From: Bog-532 sp963742875
Lineage (GTDB): Bacteria; Actinomycetota; Actinomycetes; Streptosporangiales; Streptosporangiaceae
Reading direction: 5' to 3'
DNA length: 64,000 nucleotides
NCBI GenBank assembly: GCA_963742875.1
Contig: CAVUNO010000010.1
Location: 17,731 to 81,730 of the forward strand
In this document: piece by piece, positions 24,022 to 33,062 of the stretch
How positions within the stretch are numbered: the stretch's first letter is position 1
How the letters are laid out: the number at the start of each line of letters is the position of its first letter
Notes under the pieces: model-generated
Told to the model about the DNA's origin: nothing
The model's input: the letters and a program-made list of their open reading frames with translations, nothing else
Databases searched by the model: none
Program-made: the position numbers and the translations under genes

Positions 24022-25119
24022 TCACCACGTCAAGATGTTCTTTGCCGCGTTGATGTCCCGGTCATGCCGGGTGCGGCAGGACGGGCACGTCCAGTGCCTC
24101 GTCTTCAAGCTCAGTTCCGCGAGCAGATGCCCGCACGCCGAGCAGGTCTTGCTGGACGGGTACCAGCGGTCGATCACGATCAGGTGCCGCCCCGCCCTGG
24201 CCACCTTGTACTCCAGCATCTGCCGGAAGGTGCCCCACCCGCAGTCGCTGATGGCCCTGGCGAGGGCCCGGTTGCGGACCATGTTCTTCACGGCGAGGTC
24301 CTCGACCACGATTACGTCGTGGTCGAGGACCAGCCGGGCAGATGCGCGGTGGAGGAAGTCGGCGCGGGAGGCGCGGACCTTGCGGTGCGCGCGGGCGACC
24401 TTCGCTTTGGCCTTGGCGCGGTTCGCCGAACCGCGCTGACAGCGGGCCAGCCTGCACTGGTAGCGGGCGAGGTTCCGTTCCCGCTGGGCCAGCTTGCGCG
24501 GGTTGGGGATCTTCACCCCGCCGGAGGTGACGGCGAAATCCTTGATACCCAGGTCAACCCCGACGACAGCGCCCGTCGCGGGAGACTGCCCGGGGTCGGC
24601 CACCTCTACAGCGAAGGAGACATACCAGCGCCCGCACGGGTCCCGGGAGACCGTCACCGTGGTCGGCTCGATCGACGCCGGGTCAATGCCGGGCCACGAC
24701 CAGGTGAACGCCAGCGGCGTGTCCATCTTCGCCAGGAACAACCGCCCGTCGCGGTACCGGAACCCGGACCGGGTGAACTCGGCGGACTGGCGGCCGTTGC
24801 GGGACTTGAACCTCGGGCAGCGGGCGCGCTTGGCGAAGAAGTTGGTGTAGGCGGCCTGCTGGTGCCGGATCGCCTGCTGCAGCGGCACCGAGGACACCTC
24901 GTTTAGCCAGGCCAGGTCCCCGGTGGCTTTCATGGCGGTCAGGTAGGCATTGGCCTGGGTGAAGCTCGTCTTGACCTGCTCGGCGTGGTACCGCTGGTGC
25001 CGCCAGGCCAGGGTCCGGTTCCACACGACACGGACACACCCGAACGTGCGGTTCAGCACGCTGGCCTGCTCCGGTACGGGGTAGGCCCGGCACTTGTACG
25101 CCGTCCTCACGGAAATCAA
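24022..25119 (-). CDS. tnpB: TnpB RNA-guided nuclease of an IS200/IS605-type element without TnpA
   Basis: 365 residues if started at the TTG at 25119; the GTG at 25110 is an equally good start. An N-terminal OrfB helix-turn-helix (YKCRAYPVPEQASVLNRTFG) is followed by the RuvC-like core: VVGVDLGIKDFAV (Asp), VIVVEDLAVKNM (Glu), RHDRDINAAKNIL (Asp). A zinc finger (CSACG, CPSC) lies between the last two. All catalytic residues are present. TnpB cuts DNA next to a short motif using an RNA made from the element's right end, here expected around 24021-23940. No TnpA is nearby, so the element is not self-mobile in this window. Confidence 0.92.
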   Translation of the reverse strand: MISVRTAYKCRAYPVPEQASVLNRTFGCVRVVWNRTLAWRHQRYHAEQVKTSFTQANAYLTAMKATGDLAWLNEVSSVPLQQAIRHQQAAYTNFFAKRARCPRFKSRNGRQSAEFTRSGFRYRDGRLFLAKMDTPLAFTWSWPGIDPASIEPTTVTVSRDPCGRWYVSFAVEVADPGQSPATGAVVGVDLGIKDFAVTSGGVKIPNPRKLAQRERNLARYQCRLARCQRGSANRAKAKAKVARAHRKVRASRADFLHRASARLVLDHDVIVVEDLAVKNMVRNRALARAISDCGWGTFRQMLEYKVARAGRHLIVIDRWYPSSKTCSACGHLLAELSLKTRHWTCPSCRTRHDRDINAAKNILTW

Positions 25120-25533
25120 GCTTCTCCGATCGCACCGTTTCGGATAAGTGCGACACGCGGAAGGGGGAAGCGGCGTTTCCTCTCGGCCAGAAGTCCGGGG
25201 TCTCCACGCCGCAATTCCGATGACCGGGCCGCGTCAGTGCCGCGTCGGGGCGAGGGCATCCATGCGGGTGACGACGCCGGCCAGCCTGGCCTGCGCCAGC
25301 GTGGCCGCGCCGCTCTCGACCGGGATCATGCCGGTTGCCGCTGCCCCCGTGACGGCCGTCAAACCCGCGCGGAGTGCACGCGGCGGATGAGCATGATCAC
25401 CCCGACTGGCCTGCGTCCCCGGGATGTGCCAGCGTGTCACCGCGCGCATTACGGGGTACCCGGGACATGTGAGCCGGCTGCCTGGGACTGGCCGCCAATC
25501 ACATATCCGGGCGCCGGAGCCGGAAGGGGAGGG
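25120..25533. other. Intergenic region with a possible gene remnant
   Basis: On the minus strand 25234-25335 reads like the end of a real gene (PVESGAATLAQARLAGVVTR then MDALAPTRH), but no start or family is seen. The rest holds no gene. The upstream part of the TnpB element's left end should lie near 25120-25150. Confidence 0.35.
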
Positions 25534-26496
25534 ATGCTCAGCTACTTCCTCGCGGTGCTCGCGGCGTGTGCCAACGCGGCCTCGTCGGTCCTGCAGCGCG
25601 AGGCCAACCGGGAGATCCCGCAGAAAGAGAACTTGAGCTGGAGGCTCATCCAGAGCCTGCTGCACAAGCCGGTGTGGTTCGGCGGAATCCTCGCCGTCAC
25701 CGTAGGTTTCCTGCTCCAGGCCAGCGCGCTGGGCGTGGGCGAGCTGGCCGTCGTCGAGCCCATCCTGGTTCTGGAACTGCCGCTCACGCTGATCCTCGCG
25801 TCCCGGGTGTTCGGGTCGACCATGGACTGGCGGGAATGGGCGTCGACGCTGGCGATGACGGCTGGGCTGGCCGGCCTGCTGTACTTCCTGGCCCCCGCGC
25901 CCGGCGCATCGGACAGCGTAGAGCCGTACGTCTGGCTGATCGGGATCGGCGTAAACCTGGCGGTGGTCGGCGCGCTGGTCGGGTGGGGACGGCAGGGGCC
26001 CGCCGGGCGCGGCGGCGGCAGCAAGGGGAGCAGCTCGCACCAGGCGGCGGTCTTCGGGATCGCCGCGGGCGCGGCCTTCGGGCTGACCGCGGCGCTGATG
26101 AAGGGGATGACCACCCACTTCTCGAACGGGTTCGGCGCGCTGTTCACCAACTGGCAGATCTACGCGATGGTCGCCACCGGAGTGCTCGGGATATTCCTGT
26201 TGCAGTCGGCGCTGAACGCGGGGCGGCTGATCGCGGCCCAGCCCGGTCTCACCCTGTCCGACCCGATCGTGTCCATCCTCTGGGGCGTGCTGGCGTTCCA
26301 CGAAAAGGTCCGCGGCGGGACGCTGAACCTGCTGCTCGCGGCGCTCAGCACCGTCCTCATGGCGGCCGCCGTGGTGGCCCTGGCCCGGTCGCCCGTGCTC
26401 GCCGATGATCACCGGAAGGCGGCACGTGATCAGCCGGACCGGCCTCAGCAGGGCGGCCAGCCGCAGAGCGAGCCGGCGCACCCCGCTCGCAGCTAG
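25534..26496 (+). CDS. DMT-superfamily (EamA/NIPA-like) membrane transporter
   Basis: 320 residues from the ATG at 25534, behind AAGGGGAGGG. About nine to ten membrane helices in two similar halves, beginning MLSYFLAVLAACANAASSVL. The lines ALGVGELAVVEPILVLELPL and AGRLIAAQPGLTLSDPIVSI with LWGVLAFHEKVR are typical of drug/metabolite transporters (the conserved E and P before the helix end). Substrate unknown; NIPA-like members move magnesium or other cations. A charged 35-residue tail follows. It is monocistronic and typical of a chromosomal gene. Confidence 0.85.
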   Translation: MLSYFLAVLAACANAASSVLQREANREIPQKENLSWRLIQSLLHKPVWFGGILAVTVGFLLQASALGVGELAVVEPILVLELPLTLILASRVFGSTMDWREWASTLAMTAGLAGLLYFLAPAPGASDSVEPYVWLIGIGVNLAVVGALVGWGRQGPAGRGGGSKGSSSHQAAVFGIAAGAAFGLTAALMKGMTTHFSNGFGALFTNWQIYAMVATGVLGIFLLQSALNAGRLIAAQPGLTLSDPIVSILWGVLAFHEKVRGGTLNLLLAALSTVLMAAAVVALARSPVLADDHRKAARDQPDRPQQGGQPQSEPAHPARS

Positions 26497-26554
26497 CGGG
26501 CGCCGCAGTTAGCGGGCGCGCACGATCCGCACCGGGGCGGACGAGCCGGGCTTG

Positions 26555-26779
26555 TCACCGGGACCCCTGTGGGCGCATGTGCCGGCGGTTGAACTGCCGC
26601 CAGTCCTCCCGGCCGTCCGGCCACCGGATCAGCGCGGCCCACCCGCCGCTATAACGAGCCCAGGCGACGATCAGGCAGGGACGCCAGCTGGTATCGCTGT
26701 ACAGGACCTCGGCCGCCCGGCGCACCGGCGCCCGGCGCGGGCTGTCCATCAGCTCACCGGCTGGCACCCTGGTCAGCAT
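26555..26779 (-). CDS. Small conserved hypothetical protein
   Basis: 74 residues from the ATG at 26779. VLYSDTSWRPCLIVAWARYS and GGWAALIRWPDGREDW give a compact beta-rich, Trp-rich pattern seen in short actinobacterial proteins. No membrane segment or signal. A similar small protein type, also ending in a W-rich segment, is at 52410. Function unknown. Confidence 0.55.
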   Translation of the reverse strand: MLTRVPAGELMDSPRRAPVRRAAEVLYSDTSWRPCLIVAWARYSGGWAALIRWPDGREDWRQFNRRHMRPQGSR

Positions 26780-27153
26780 CGGGACAGTTCCGACCGGCGG
26801 CGGATAGCCTCCAGAAGACGTTTTCCCAGCTCCCATGGCATAGACGATAACAGATTCGAATTTGGGACGAAGATGACCGAACGGATCGAATGCGAAGTCG
26901 TTACGACGTACCGGGCCGCACCGGCGAACCGTAAAAGCCGCCCCCTGCGGGCCTTCCGGCCGCCGAGACGGGCCGCCAGCACGGCCGCGACATGCCGCCC
27001 TCGCCCGGGCGGGCCGTCATCCAGGCCAAAGTCCGTTAGATGAATATCAGGTAAAATTTAGGTGGATCAGAGCTTTCGGAGAGATGGCCGGGAATCGCCG
27101 AAAACCCGCTGCGGACGCGAGTTGGCGCGGACTGGCCGGGTAGGTCACACACC
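26780..27153. other. Intergenic region upstream of the CYTH-CHAD gene
   Basis: About 370 bp with no supported gene. An AT-richer patch at 27040-27065 (GATGAATATCAGGTAAAATT) is the likely promoter area. Confidence 0.4.
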
Positions 27154-28674
27154 ATGGTTATGGACACCCGCGAAATTGAGATGAAGTACGAGGCCGGCCC
27201 GGAGACGGTGCTGCCGCCGCTGGAGGATCTCCCCAGGGTGGCCGGCGAGGCGGGCCCCGATGAGGAGAAGCTCGAGGCCGAGTACTACGACACCGAGGAC
27301 TTGCGGTTGCTGCGCGCGGGCATCACGTTGCGGAGGCGCCGCGGCAGCAAGGACGCGGGCTGGCACCTGAAGCTGCCCGTCGGGCCGCACACACGCCGGG
27401 AGATACGGCTACCGCTCGCCCGCTCCGGCCGGACCGTGCCCACCGGGCTGGCCAGCCTGGTCCGCGTGTACACCCGGGGCGAGCCGCTGGTTGCCGTGGC
27501 CCGGATCGCCACCGTGCGCCGGACCCGGACCCTGATCGACGAGGCCGGGAAGTCACTGGCCGAAGTGGTGGCGGACGAGGTTTCCGCCCAGACGCTCGGT
27601 GACTCCACCACCCTTTCCAGCTGGCGCGAGGTGGAGGTCGAGCTCACCGGCGGCGACCGGCATCTGCTGCGGGCCGCGGACAAGCGGCTGCGCCGCGTCG
27701 GTCTGCGGCCGGCGGGCCGCATGGCCAAGCTGGAGCGCGCCCTGGCTGGCCAGCTGCCGTCCGGCCACGGCGACGGGCGGCCGGGCGGGCGCGGCTCGTC
27801 GGCCGACGTGGTCATGGCCTACGTCGAGGAGCAGGCCGGCAAGCTGAAGGCGTTCGATCCTATGGTGCGGCGTGACGAGCCCGACTCGGTGCACCAGATG
27901 CGCGTCACGACCCGGCGGCTGCGCAGCACGTTCCAGTCGTTCGGCACGGTCCTGCGCGCAGCCGACACCCGGCATGTGGGTGACGAGCTGCGCTGGCTCA
28001 GCCATGTGCTGGGCGACGCGAGGGACAGCGAGGTGCTCGCCGAGCACATTCAGGACGACGCGGACCACGTGCCGGCCGAGCTGGTTATGGGGCCGGTGAA
28101 GGCGCGGCTGCGGGAGCATTTCGCGCCGCTGGCCGCGCGAACCCGCAAGGCCGTGCTCGAGGCCCTGGACTCCGAGCGCTACTTCACGTTGCTGAACGAG
28201 CTGGACCAGATCCTGGCCAGCCCGCCGCTGGGCCCGGACGCGACCCTCCCCGCGAAGAAGGGCCTGGCCCGCCCGGTGGCCCGCACCTACCGGCAGACCG
28301 ATCGCCGGATGCGCCGGGCCGGGCAGGCGGACGCTGGTGAGGCCACCAACATCGCGCTGCACGGCGCGCGGCGCGCCGCCAAGCGCGCCCGGTACGCGGC
28401 CGAGGTGGTCAGCCCCGCCTACGGCCACCCGGCCAGCCGGTTCGCCAAGCAGATGAAGAAGGTCCAGACTTCGCTGGGTGCGCACCAGGACGCGATGATC
28501 GCCCGGAACACCATCCGTGAGATCGGCGTGCGGGCGCACCTGGAAGGCGAGAACGCCTTCACCTTCGGGCTGCTGTATGAGCACAACACCTGTGCCGCGC
28601 GGGACGCGGAGCGCCGGGCCTGGAAGGACTGGAAGCGTGCGTCCCGCCCCAAGTACCGGAAGTGGCTGCACTAG
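27154..28674 (+). CDS. CYTH and CHAD domain protein
   Basis: 506 residues. The N-terminal CYTH domain (EIEMKYE; EYYDTEDLRLLRAGITLRRR; WHLKLPVG) has the ExExK metal-binding element of triphosphate-tunnel enzymes. The C-terminal CHAD domain (about 215-506) is helical with conserved histidines and basic residues (SVHQMRVTTRRLRSTFQSFG; LSHVLGDARDSEV; HGARRAAKRARYAAEVV). CHAD binds inorganic polyphosphate, and CYTH-CHAD proteins are linked to polyphosphate or triphosphate turnover. Intact, monocistronic, with a MITE 100 bp downstream. Confidence 0.9.
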   Translation: MVMDTREIEMKYEAGPETVLPPLEDLPRVAGEAGPDEEKLEAEYYDTEDLRLLRAGITLRRRRGSKDAGWHLKLPVGPHTRREIRLPLARSGRTVPTGLASLVRVYTRGEPLVAVARIATVRRTRTLIDEAGKSLAEVVADEVSAQTLGDSTTLSSWREVEVELTGGDRHLLRAADKRLRRVGLRPAGRMAKLERALAGQLPSGHGDGRPGGRGSSADVVMAYVEEQAGKLKAFDPMVRRDEPDSVHQMRVTTRRLRSTFQSFGTVLRAADTRHVGDELRWLSHVLGDARDSEVLAEHIQDDADHVPAELVMGPVKARLREHFAPLAARTRKAVLEALDSERYFTLLNELDQILASPPLGPDATLPAKKGLARPVARTYRQTDRRMRRAGQADAGEATNIALHGARRAAKRARYAAEVVSPAYGHPASRFAKQMKKVQTSLGAHQDAMIARNTIREIGVRAHLEGENAFTFGLLYEHNTCAARDAERRAWKDWKRASRPKYRKWLH

Positions 28675-28773
28675 GCGCCGCCGTGGCCACGCCGCTGCCC
28701 TTCGTCCCCGCCCGGGCGGACAGCCGCGCAAAGGGCGATGCCAGCGGAGGGCCGGGTCAGCCGATGCCTTAGC

Positions 28774-28921
28774 CCGAAGTTCCCCCCGAGCCGATTGGTC
28801 AACGCGTTTGACCAGGTGGTAGAACCCTTGATCACGGAAATTACATGACTACGTAGTCATGAGCTGAGGCTGTTTCACCTGGTCAGCGCCTATATCGGCT
28901 CGCCACTGGGGGGAACTACGG
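28774..28921. mobile_element. 148-bp MITE with a palindromic core, copy 2
   Basis: 146 of 148 bases equal the copy at 11576-11723. Target duplication CTTAGC at 28768-28773 and 28922-28927; the right copy contains the stop codon of ligD, so that gene remains intact. In this copy an extra inverted pair GAGCCGAT/ATCGGCTC is perfect. The central palindrome is at 28844-28861. Confidence 0.92.
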
Positions 28922-28922
28922 C

Positions 28923-30806
28923 TTAGCTGATGGGCGGCAGAACCTGGTTCGTTTCCAGGACCGGCCGGAACGGGTCGCCCCGTTCGGCCAGGCGATCGAA
29001 GACGTCGCGGACCGTGAAGCCGTCCGGCCGCAGCGAGGGATCGTCCAGCTCGACCCAGTCAAGGGGCACGGAGACCGGGGCGCCCGCCGAAGGACGCGGG
29101 CTGTACGGCGCGACCAGCGTCTTGTGCCCGGCGTTCTGCGTGTAGTCCAGCCGGGCGTGCCCGCCGCGGTCACGCAGTTCCCACTTCCAGCTCACCAGCT
29201 CCGGGACCACGTCGCCCACGGCGCGTGAAACCTGCTCGACCCAGGCGGTGGTCTCCGCGGAGCTTGGGCCGGGCGCGATCGGGATCCAGATCTGGATGCC
29301 ACGCCGGCCGGTGACCTTTGGCTGCCCGCGGACGCCGAGATGGCCCAGCGCCGTATGATGCAGCCGGGCCAGGACCAGTACGTCGTCCCAGGAGGTGGCC
29401 TCACCGGGGTCGATGTCGATGAGCGCATACGTGGGGCGGTCCGGAGCGTCCGCACGCGAGGTCCAGGCATGCCACTCCAGCGCGCCGAAGTTCGCTGCCC
29501 ACACCAGGGCCGCAGGCTCATCCACCACCAGATAGGTGGTCGTGCGGCCCGCGCTGGCGTCGGGATTGTGCCAGCGTGGCAGCCAGTCGGGCGCGTGCGC
29601 GGGCAACTGCTTGTGCCAGAAGCCCTGAGCGCCCGCCCCGTTCGGGTAGCGGTTCATGTTCAGCGGCCGGCCCGCGAGGTAGGGCAGGATGACCGGCGCG
29701 ATCCGCGCGGCATACGCGATGAACTCGCGCTTGGTCACCGGCTGCTCGCCGGGGCGGGCCGGGAAAAGTTCCTTGTCCAGGTTGGTCAGCCGCAGGCGGT
29801 GCCCGAAAACGTCCCAGGTGCCGCCCGATCCGAGCGCGTCCAGCGCGGCGAGTTCCCCGCCGGACGGCGCATCCCAGTTCCTGTCCTGGCCGCCCGGGGC
29901 CGCGCCAGAGGGATTCACCGCGACCGACGCCTTGGCCGGCGGCAGGTCAGACCGCCACATCCGGTCCGGAGCGGCTTTGACCTCATCGTTGGTGCGCCCG
30001 CTCAGCACCGACTCCGGGTGGTCCTCCGGATTCCAGCCCTTGACGGCGTACTCGTCGTGCTTGTGCAGCAGCAGCCACTGCTCCTTACCGGAACGGTCCG
30101 GCTCGCCCCGTCGCACCAGGATGAACCGGCCGCGCAGCTTCTGCCCGTGAAGGTCGGCGTGAAAATCACCGGCCGCCACCGCGGCCGCCGGGTCGTCCGT
30201 CGCGTGCGGCTCCCACGTACCGGCGTCCCACACGATCACGTCGCCGCCGCCATACTGCCCGGACGGGATGACCCCCTCGAAGTCCAGGTACTCGATGGGG
30301 TGATCCTCGACGTGGATGGCCGCGTGCCGGACGTCCGGGTCCAGGGTCGGCCCCTTCGGCACGGCCCAGCTCACCAGCACGCCGTCGATCTCGAACCGCA
30401 GGTCGTAGTGCAGCCGCCGCGCCCGGTGCCGCTGCACGACAAACCGTGGGCCGCCGGCTTTCCCGCCGGGCCCCGCGCCCTGGGTGCGGGTCCGCCGGCC
30501 ACCGGGCTTGCCAGGCGGCTCCGGCGTCTGCGTGAAATCGCGCTTCTCCTCGTACGGCGCGAGCCGTTTCCCGGCCGCCTCGCGGGCCGGCTTCTGCGCC
30601 GTCTTGCGGGGGGCGGCCGGCTTCTGCGCCGCCTTCCCGCGAGCCGCCGGTTTCCGCGGGCCCTCGCCCCGAGCGGCGGTCTTCTGCACGGCGGGATTCT
30701 GCGCCGCCTTCCCGCGAGCCGCCGGCTTCTGCGCGGCGGGCTTCTGCGGGGCCTCCCCCCGAGCCGCGGGCTTCTGCGCGGCGGAGGTTTTTCTGCACGC
30801 CGCCAT
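28923..30806 (-). CDS. ligD: LigD-type end-joining protein with PE and Pol domains, no ligase domain
   Basis: 628 residues from the ATG at 30806. Residues 1-85 are a Lys/Pro/Ala/Arg tract of repeated KPAARG-type units. Next is the 3'-phosphoesterase domain (VQRHRARRLHYDLRFEIDG, HVEDHPIEYLDFEGVIPSGQ, with catalytic His and Asp). The C-terminal half is the archaeo-eukaryotic primase-like polymerase (LRLTNLDKELFP, YALIDIDPGE with DxD, GRRGIQIWIPI). The ATP-dependent ligase domain of full LigD is absent. In bacteria such proteins trim and fill broken ends in Ku-dependent end joining; no ku is in the window. A further upstream start exists but lacks a ribosome binding site. Confidence 0.9.
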   Translation of the reverse strand: MAACRKTSAAQKPAARGEAPQKPAAQKPAARGKAAQNPAVQKTAARGEGPRKPAARGKAAQKPAAPRKTAQKPAREAAGKRLAPYEEKRDFTQTPEPPGKPGGRRTRTQGAGPGGKAGGPRFVVQRHRARRLHYDLRFEIDGVLVSWAVPKGPTLDPDVRHAAIHVEDHPIEYLDFEGVIPSGQYGGGDVIVWDAGTWEPHATDDPAAAVAAGDFHADLHGQKLRGRFILVRRGEPDRSGKEQWLLLHKHDEYAVKGWNPEDHPESVLSGRTNDEVKAAPDRMWRSDLPPAKASVAVNPSGAAPGGQDRNWDAPSGGELAALDALGSGGTWDVFGHRLRLTNLDKELFPARPGEQPVTKREFIAYAARIAPVILPYLAGRPLNMNRYPNGAGAQGFWHKQLPAHAPDWLPRWHNPDASAGRTTTYLVVDEPAALVWAANFGALEWHAWTSRADAPDRPTYALIDIDPGEATSWDDVLVLARLHHTALGHLGVRGQPKVTGRRGIQIWIPIAPGPSSAETTAWVEQVSRAVGDVVPELVSWKWELRDRGGHARLDYTQNAGHKTLVAPYSPRPSAGAPVSVPLDWVELDDPSLRPDGFTVRDVFDRLAERGDPFRPVLETNQVLPPIS

Positions 30807-30976
30807 AAGCGCACCGTTCCCCCGCGCGTGCCCGCTCACACGCCCACCGGATAAGCCCTGGCCTGCCCAGGGCCGGCTGCCGCCTCCGGCCCGGCACCAC
30901 CGCATCGCCGGCCCCTCGACCGGCGCCATGACGCTCAGCGAGCATGCGTCGCCGGTCGCGACGGTGATGCCCGCCG

Positions 30977-31497
30977 CTACCTGAGAATGTTGACCGCCCG
31001 CGCGATGACCAGGGCGACGGTCACGATCGACACGCCGGCCTGCAACGCCATGGCGCCTTTGGCCCAACGGGACAGCGGCATGACGTCAGTGGGGCTGAAG
31101 GCGGTGGCGTTGGTTCGATGCGGCGGGGATTGAGTACCGCCAGCACCACGAATATCAGCCCCTCCAGGACCGGCAGCAGCCAGGTCGGCCGGAACAGCAC
31201 CAGCCTGCCGGGCAGCGGCAGCTGCAGGCAGATCGCGGCCACGACCGCGACGGCCACGTGCCAGCGGGGCTCGCCCTCGGTGACTCGCTTCCACGCCGGG
31301 ATAACGGCCTGCCGGAATTCCGGGGCCACCGACCGGTCCCCGGTGGCGGCCAGCCGCTCGAGCGCCGACATCCGGTCGTGCAGCGCACGGATGCCTTCGA
31401 GGACGTCCTCATACCCGTCGTTATGGCCCGCGGGGCGGTCGCCGCCGCTGGCTGAGCCCCGCCGAACGCCCGGGGCCGGCTCGCTGCTATCTGGCAT
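30977..31497 (-). pseudogene. Small membrane protein with a frameshift
   Basis: The start MPDSSEPAPGVRRGSAS is followed by a coiled stretch (VLEGIRALHDRMSALERLAA) and helices HVAVAVVAAICLQLPL and LLPVLEGLIFVVLAVLNP. Near 31110 the frame slips from RRIEPTPPP to NATAFSPTDVMPLSRWAK, which runs through another helix (VSIVTVALVIARAVNIL) to the stop at 30977. One base change restores a continuous four-helix protein. Function unknown. Confidence 0.6.
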
Positions 31498-31709
31498 GAC
31501 ACCAGTGTGACCCGTGGCGGCGGCCCGGCCGTCTAACTGGGCCCTGGCCCGGCGGCCCTTCCAGCCCGGCTGGTCGCAGTTGAACGCGAGGAACTTCACG
31601 ACCGTGTGAGCCGCCAGGTGATGATATCGGCCACACCCTGTTGGTCACGGCGCAGATCGGCCACCCTCGCCGTGGCGGCCCCGGCCGGCCCGGTAACGGT
31701 CCGGCGTGG

Positions 31710-33062
31710 TCAGTCGCACAGGCCGGCTTGACGCCTGATCGCCGCGAGCACGCGCTGGTGCTCGGGGTTCAGCCCGCCGGAGTGCGGACCGGCGATCACC
31801 GCGGAACGCGCCAGCGTCTGGGCGGGTGCGGCCTGCAGCGTCACGTCCAGCAGCGACCAGGACAGATCATCCAGTGCGCCGCGGATCGTGTCCGGGTCCT
31901 CGGTCATGGCGCAGACGTCCTCAAGCTCGGCCAGCAGCTTGCCGGGCAGCGGGTCAGACCGCATCTCGAGCGGGAACGCGTCCACCATGTGGCAGGGCGT
32001 ATCGGTCGCCCGCGCGGTCTCGAAGGAGTTCATCAGCGGGCTCACGTCGCCCGCCGTAAATGGGTCGTAAAGCCCCGGGAAAGAGATCTCCTCGTAACCA
32101 CGGTCGTACCCGCTGATGTAGATCGGGGTCGCCGACCCCGTGTTGGCCAGGACGCCGACGGCGAGATCCAGCAGGTTGACCGGCCAGCCAAGGTCGGTGA
32201 TGGAGTGGATGCGGAACGAGCCCCGTACCGCGCCAAGGCCGGCGATGAGCAGCAGCTGAGCCGACTCCATCGCCGACTGGATGTAGAACGCTATCTCCGT
32301 GCTGTGCAGGCGGACCACGCCGCCGCTCCGCGCCCACTCATACAGCCGGTGAAAGATGATCGAGTTGTCGACGACGTGCGTGAACCGTCCGGCCGAACAG
32401 CGCATGTCGCCCGTTGCGCTGACCGAGGCGATCCACTCCGCGGCCCGCTTCGAGGCGGCGTACACGTCAGGCGAATATGGCCGGAGTGCCTTACCGGTCG
32501 ACGCGCAGACCACCTGAGAAACGCCCGCATCGGCGGCCGCGGCGAGCACATTGCGCGTGCCCAGCACATTCGTGGTGACCGTACGGTGCACTTCGAGTTC
32601 GGCGAGACCCGGGTTGCGCTGCGCCGCGACGTGGAACACGACGTCCGGCCGGATGGCCTGGATCAGTTCATCGATGCGCCCGCGGTCCCGGACGTCGCCT
32701 TCCACGTATTCGGCGCCGGGCAGCCGTGGGCGCCCGGTAGTGAGACCGCGGCTCACGCTGACGAGCCGCCTGGATCCCACCCTGGCGAGCTGGCCCATCA
32801 GGGCCGAGCCGATGCATCCGGTTCCGCCGGTCACCAGGACGGCCGCATCCCGCAGCCAGTCGACCAGCAAGCTGTCGGGAAGGCAAAGGGTCCGTTGCGT
32901 GATCGCCTGGAACCGCGCGTACTCCTCCCCGGCACCACCCTTGGCCGCGATGAGTTGCTCAGTGAGATCCTGCAGCTCCTCGATCACGGCCTGCCCAAGG
33001 CTCTCCTGCCCCGGCGGCGCAGCGGCGCGCATCCTCTCAATGATCTCCCCCTCGGTCCCCAT
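31710..33062 (-). CDS. CapD/FlaA1-like NAD-dependent epimerase/dehydratase
   Basis: 450 residues from the ATG at 33062, behind GGGGAGGAG. A 75-residue helical N-terminal extension precedes the Rossmann fold: AVLVTGGTGCIGSALMGQL (NAD-binding), RPDVVFHVAAQRNPGLAELE, and VYAASKRAAEW (YxxxK catalytic pair). Polysacc_synt_2 relatives convert UDP-sugars in surface polysaccharide or glycosylation pathways. The gene has no sugar-related neighbour within 10 kb. Intact. Confidence 0.85.
   Translation of the reverse strand: MGTEGEIIERMRAAAPPGQESLGQAVIEELQDLTEQLIAAKGGAGEEYARFQAITQRTLCLPDSLLVDWLRDAAVLVTGGTGCIGSALMGQLARVGSRRLVSVSRGLTTGRPRLPGAEYVEGDVRDRGRIDELIQAIRPDVVFHVAAQRNPGLAELEVHRTVTTNVLGTRNVLAAAADAGVSQVVCASTGKALRPYSPDVYAASKRAAEWIASVSATGDMRCSAGRFTHVVDNSIIFHRLYEWARSGGVVRLHSTEIAFYIQSAMESAQLLLIAGLGAVRGSFRIHSITDLGWPVNLLDLAVGVLANTGSATPIYISGYDRGYEEISFPGLYDPFTAGDVSPLMNSFETARATDTPCHMVDAFPLEMRSDPLPGKLLAELEDVCAMTEDPDTIRGALDDLSWSLLDVTLQAAPAQTLARSAVIAGPHSGGLNPEHQRVLAAIRRQAGLCD

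Noticed and set aside
25105..25125. TTGAT next to the TnpB start as its target-adjacent motif
   Set aside because: It overlaps the start codon area rather than a mapped left end; the element boundary is not defined.
25234..26481. Long minus-strand ORF opposite the DMT transporter
   Set aside because: Arg/Pro/His-rich antisense frame; only its last 35 codons, beyond the transporter, look coding and these are noted separately.
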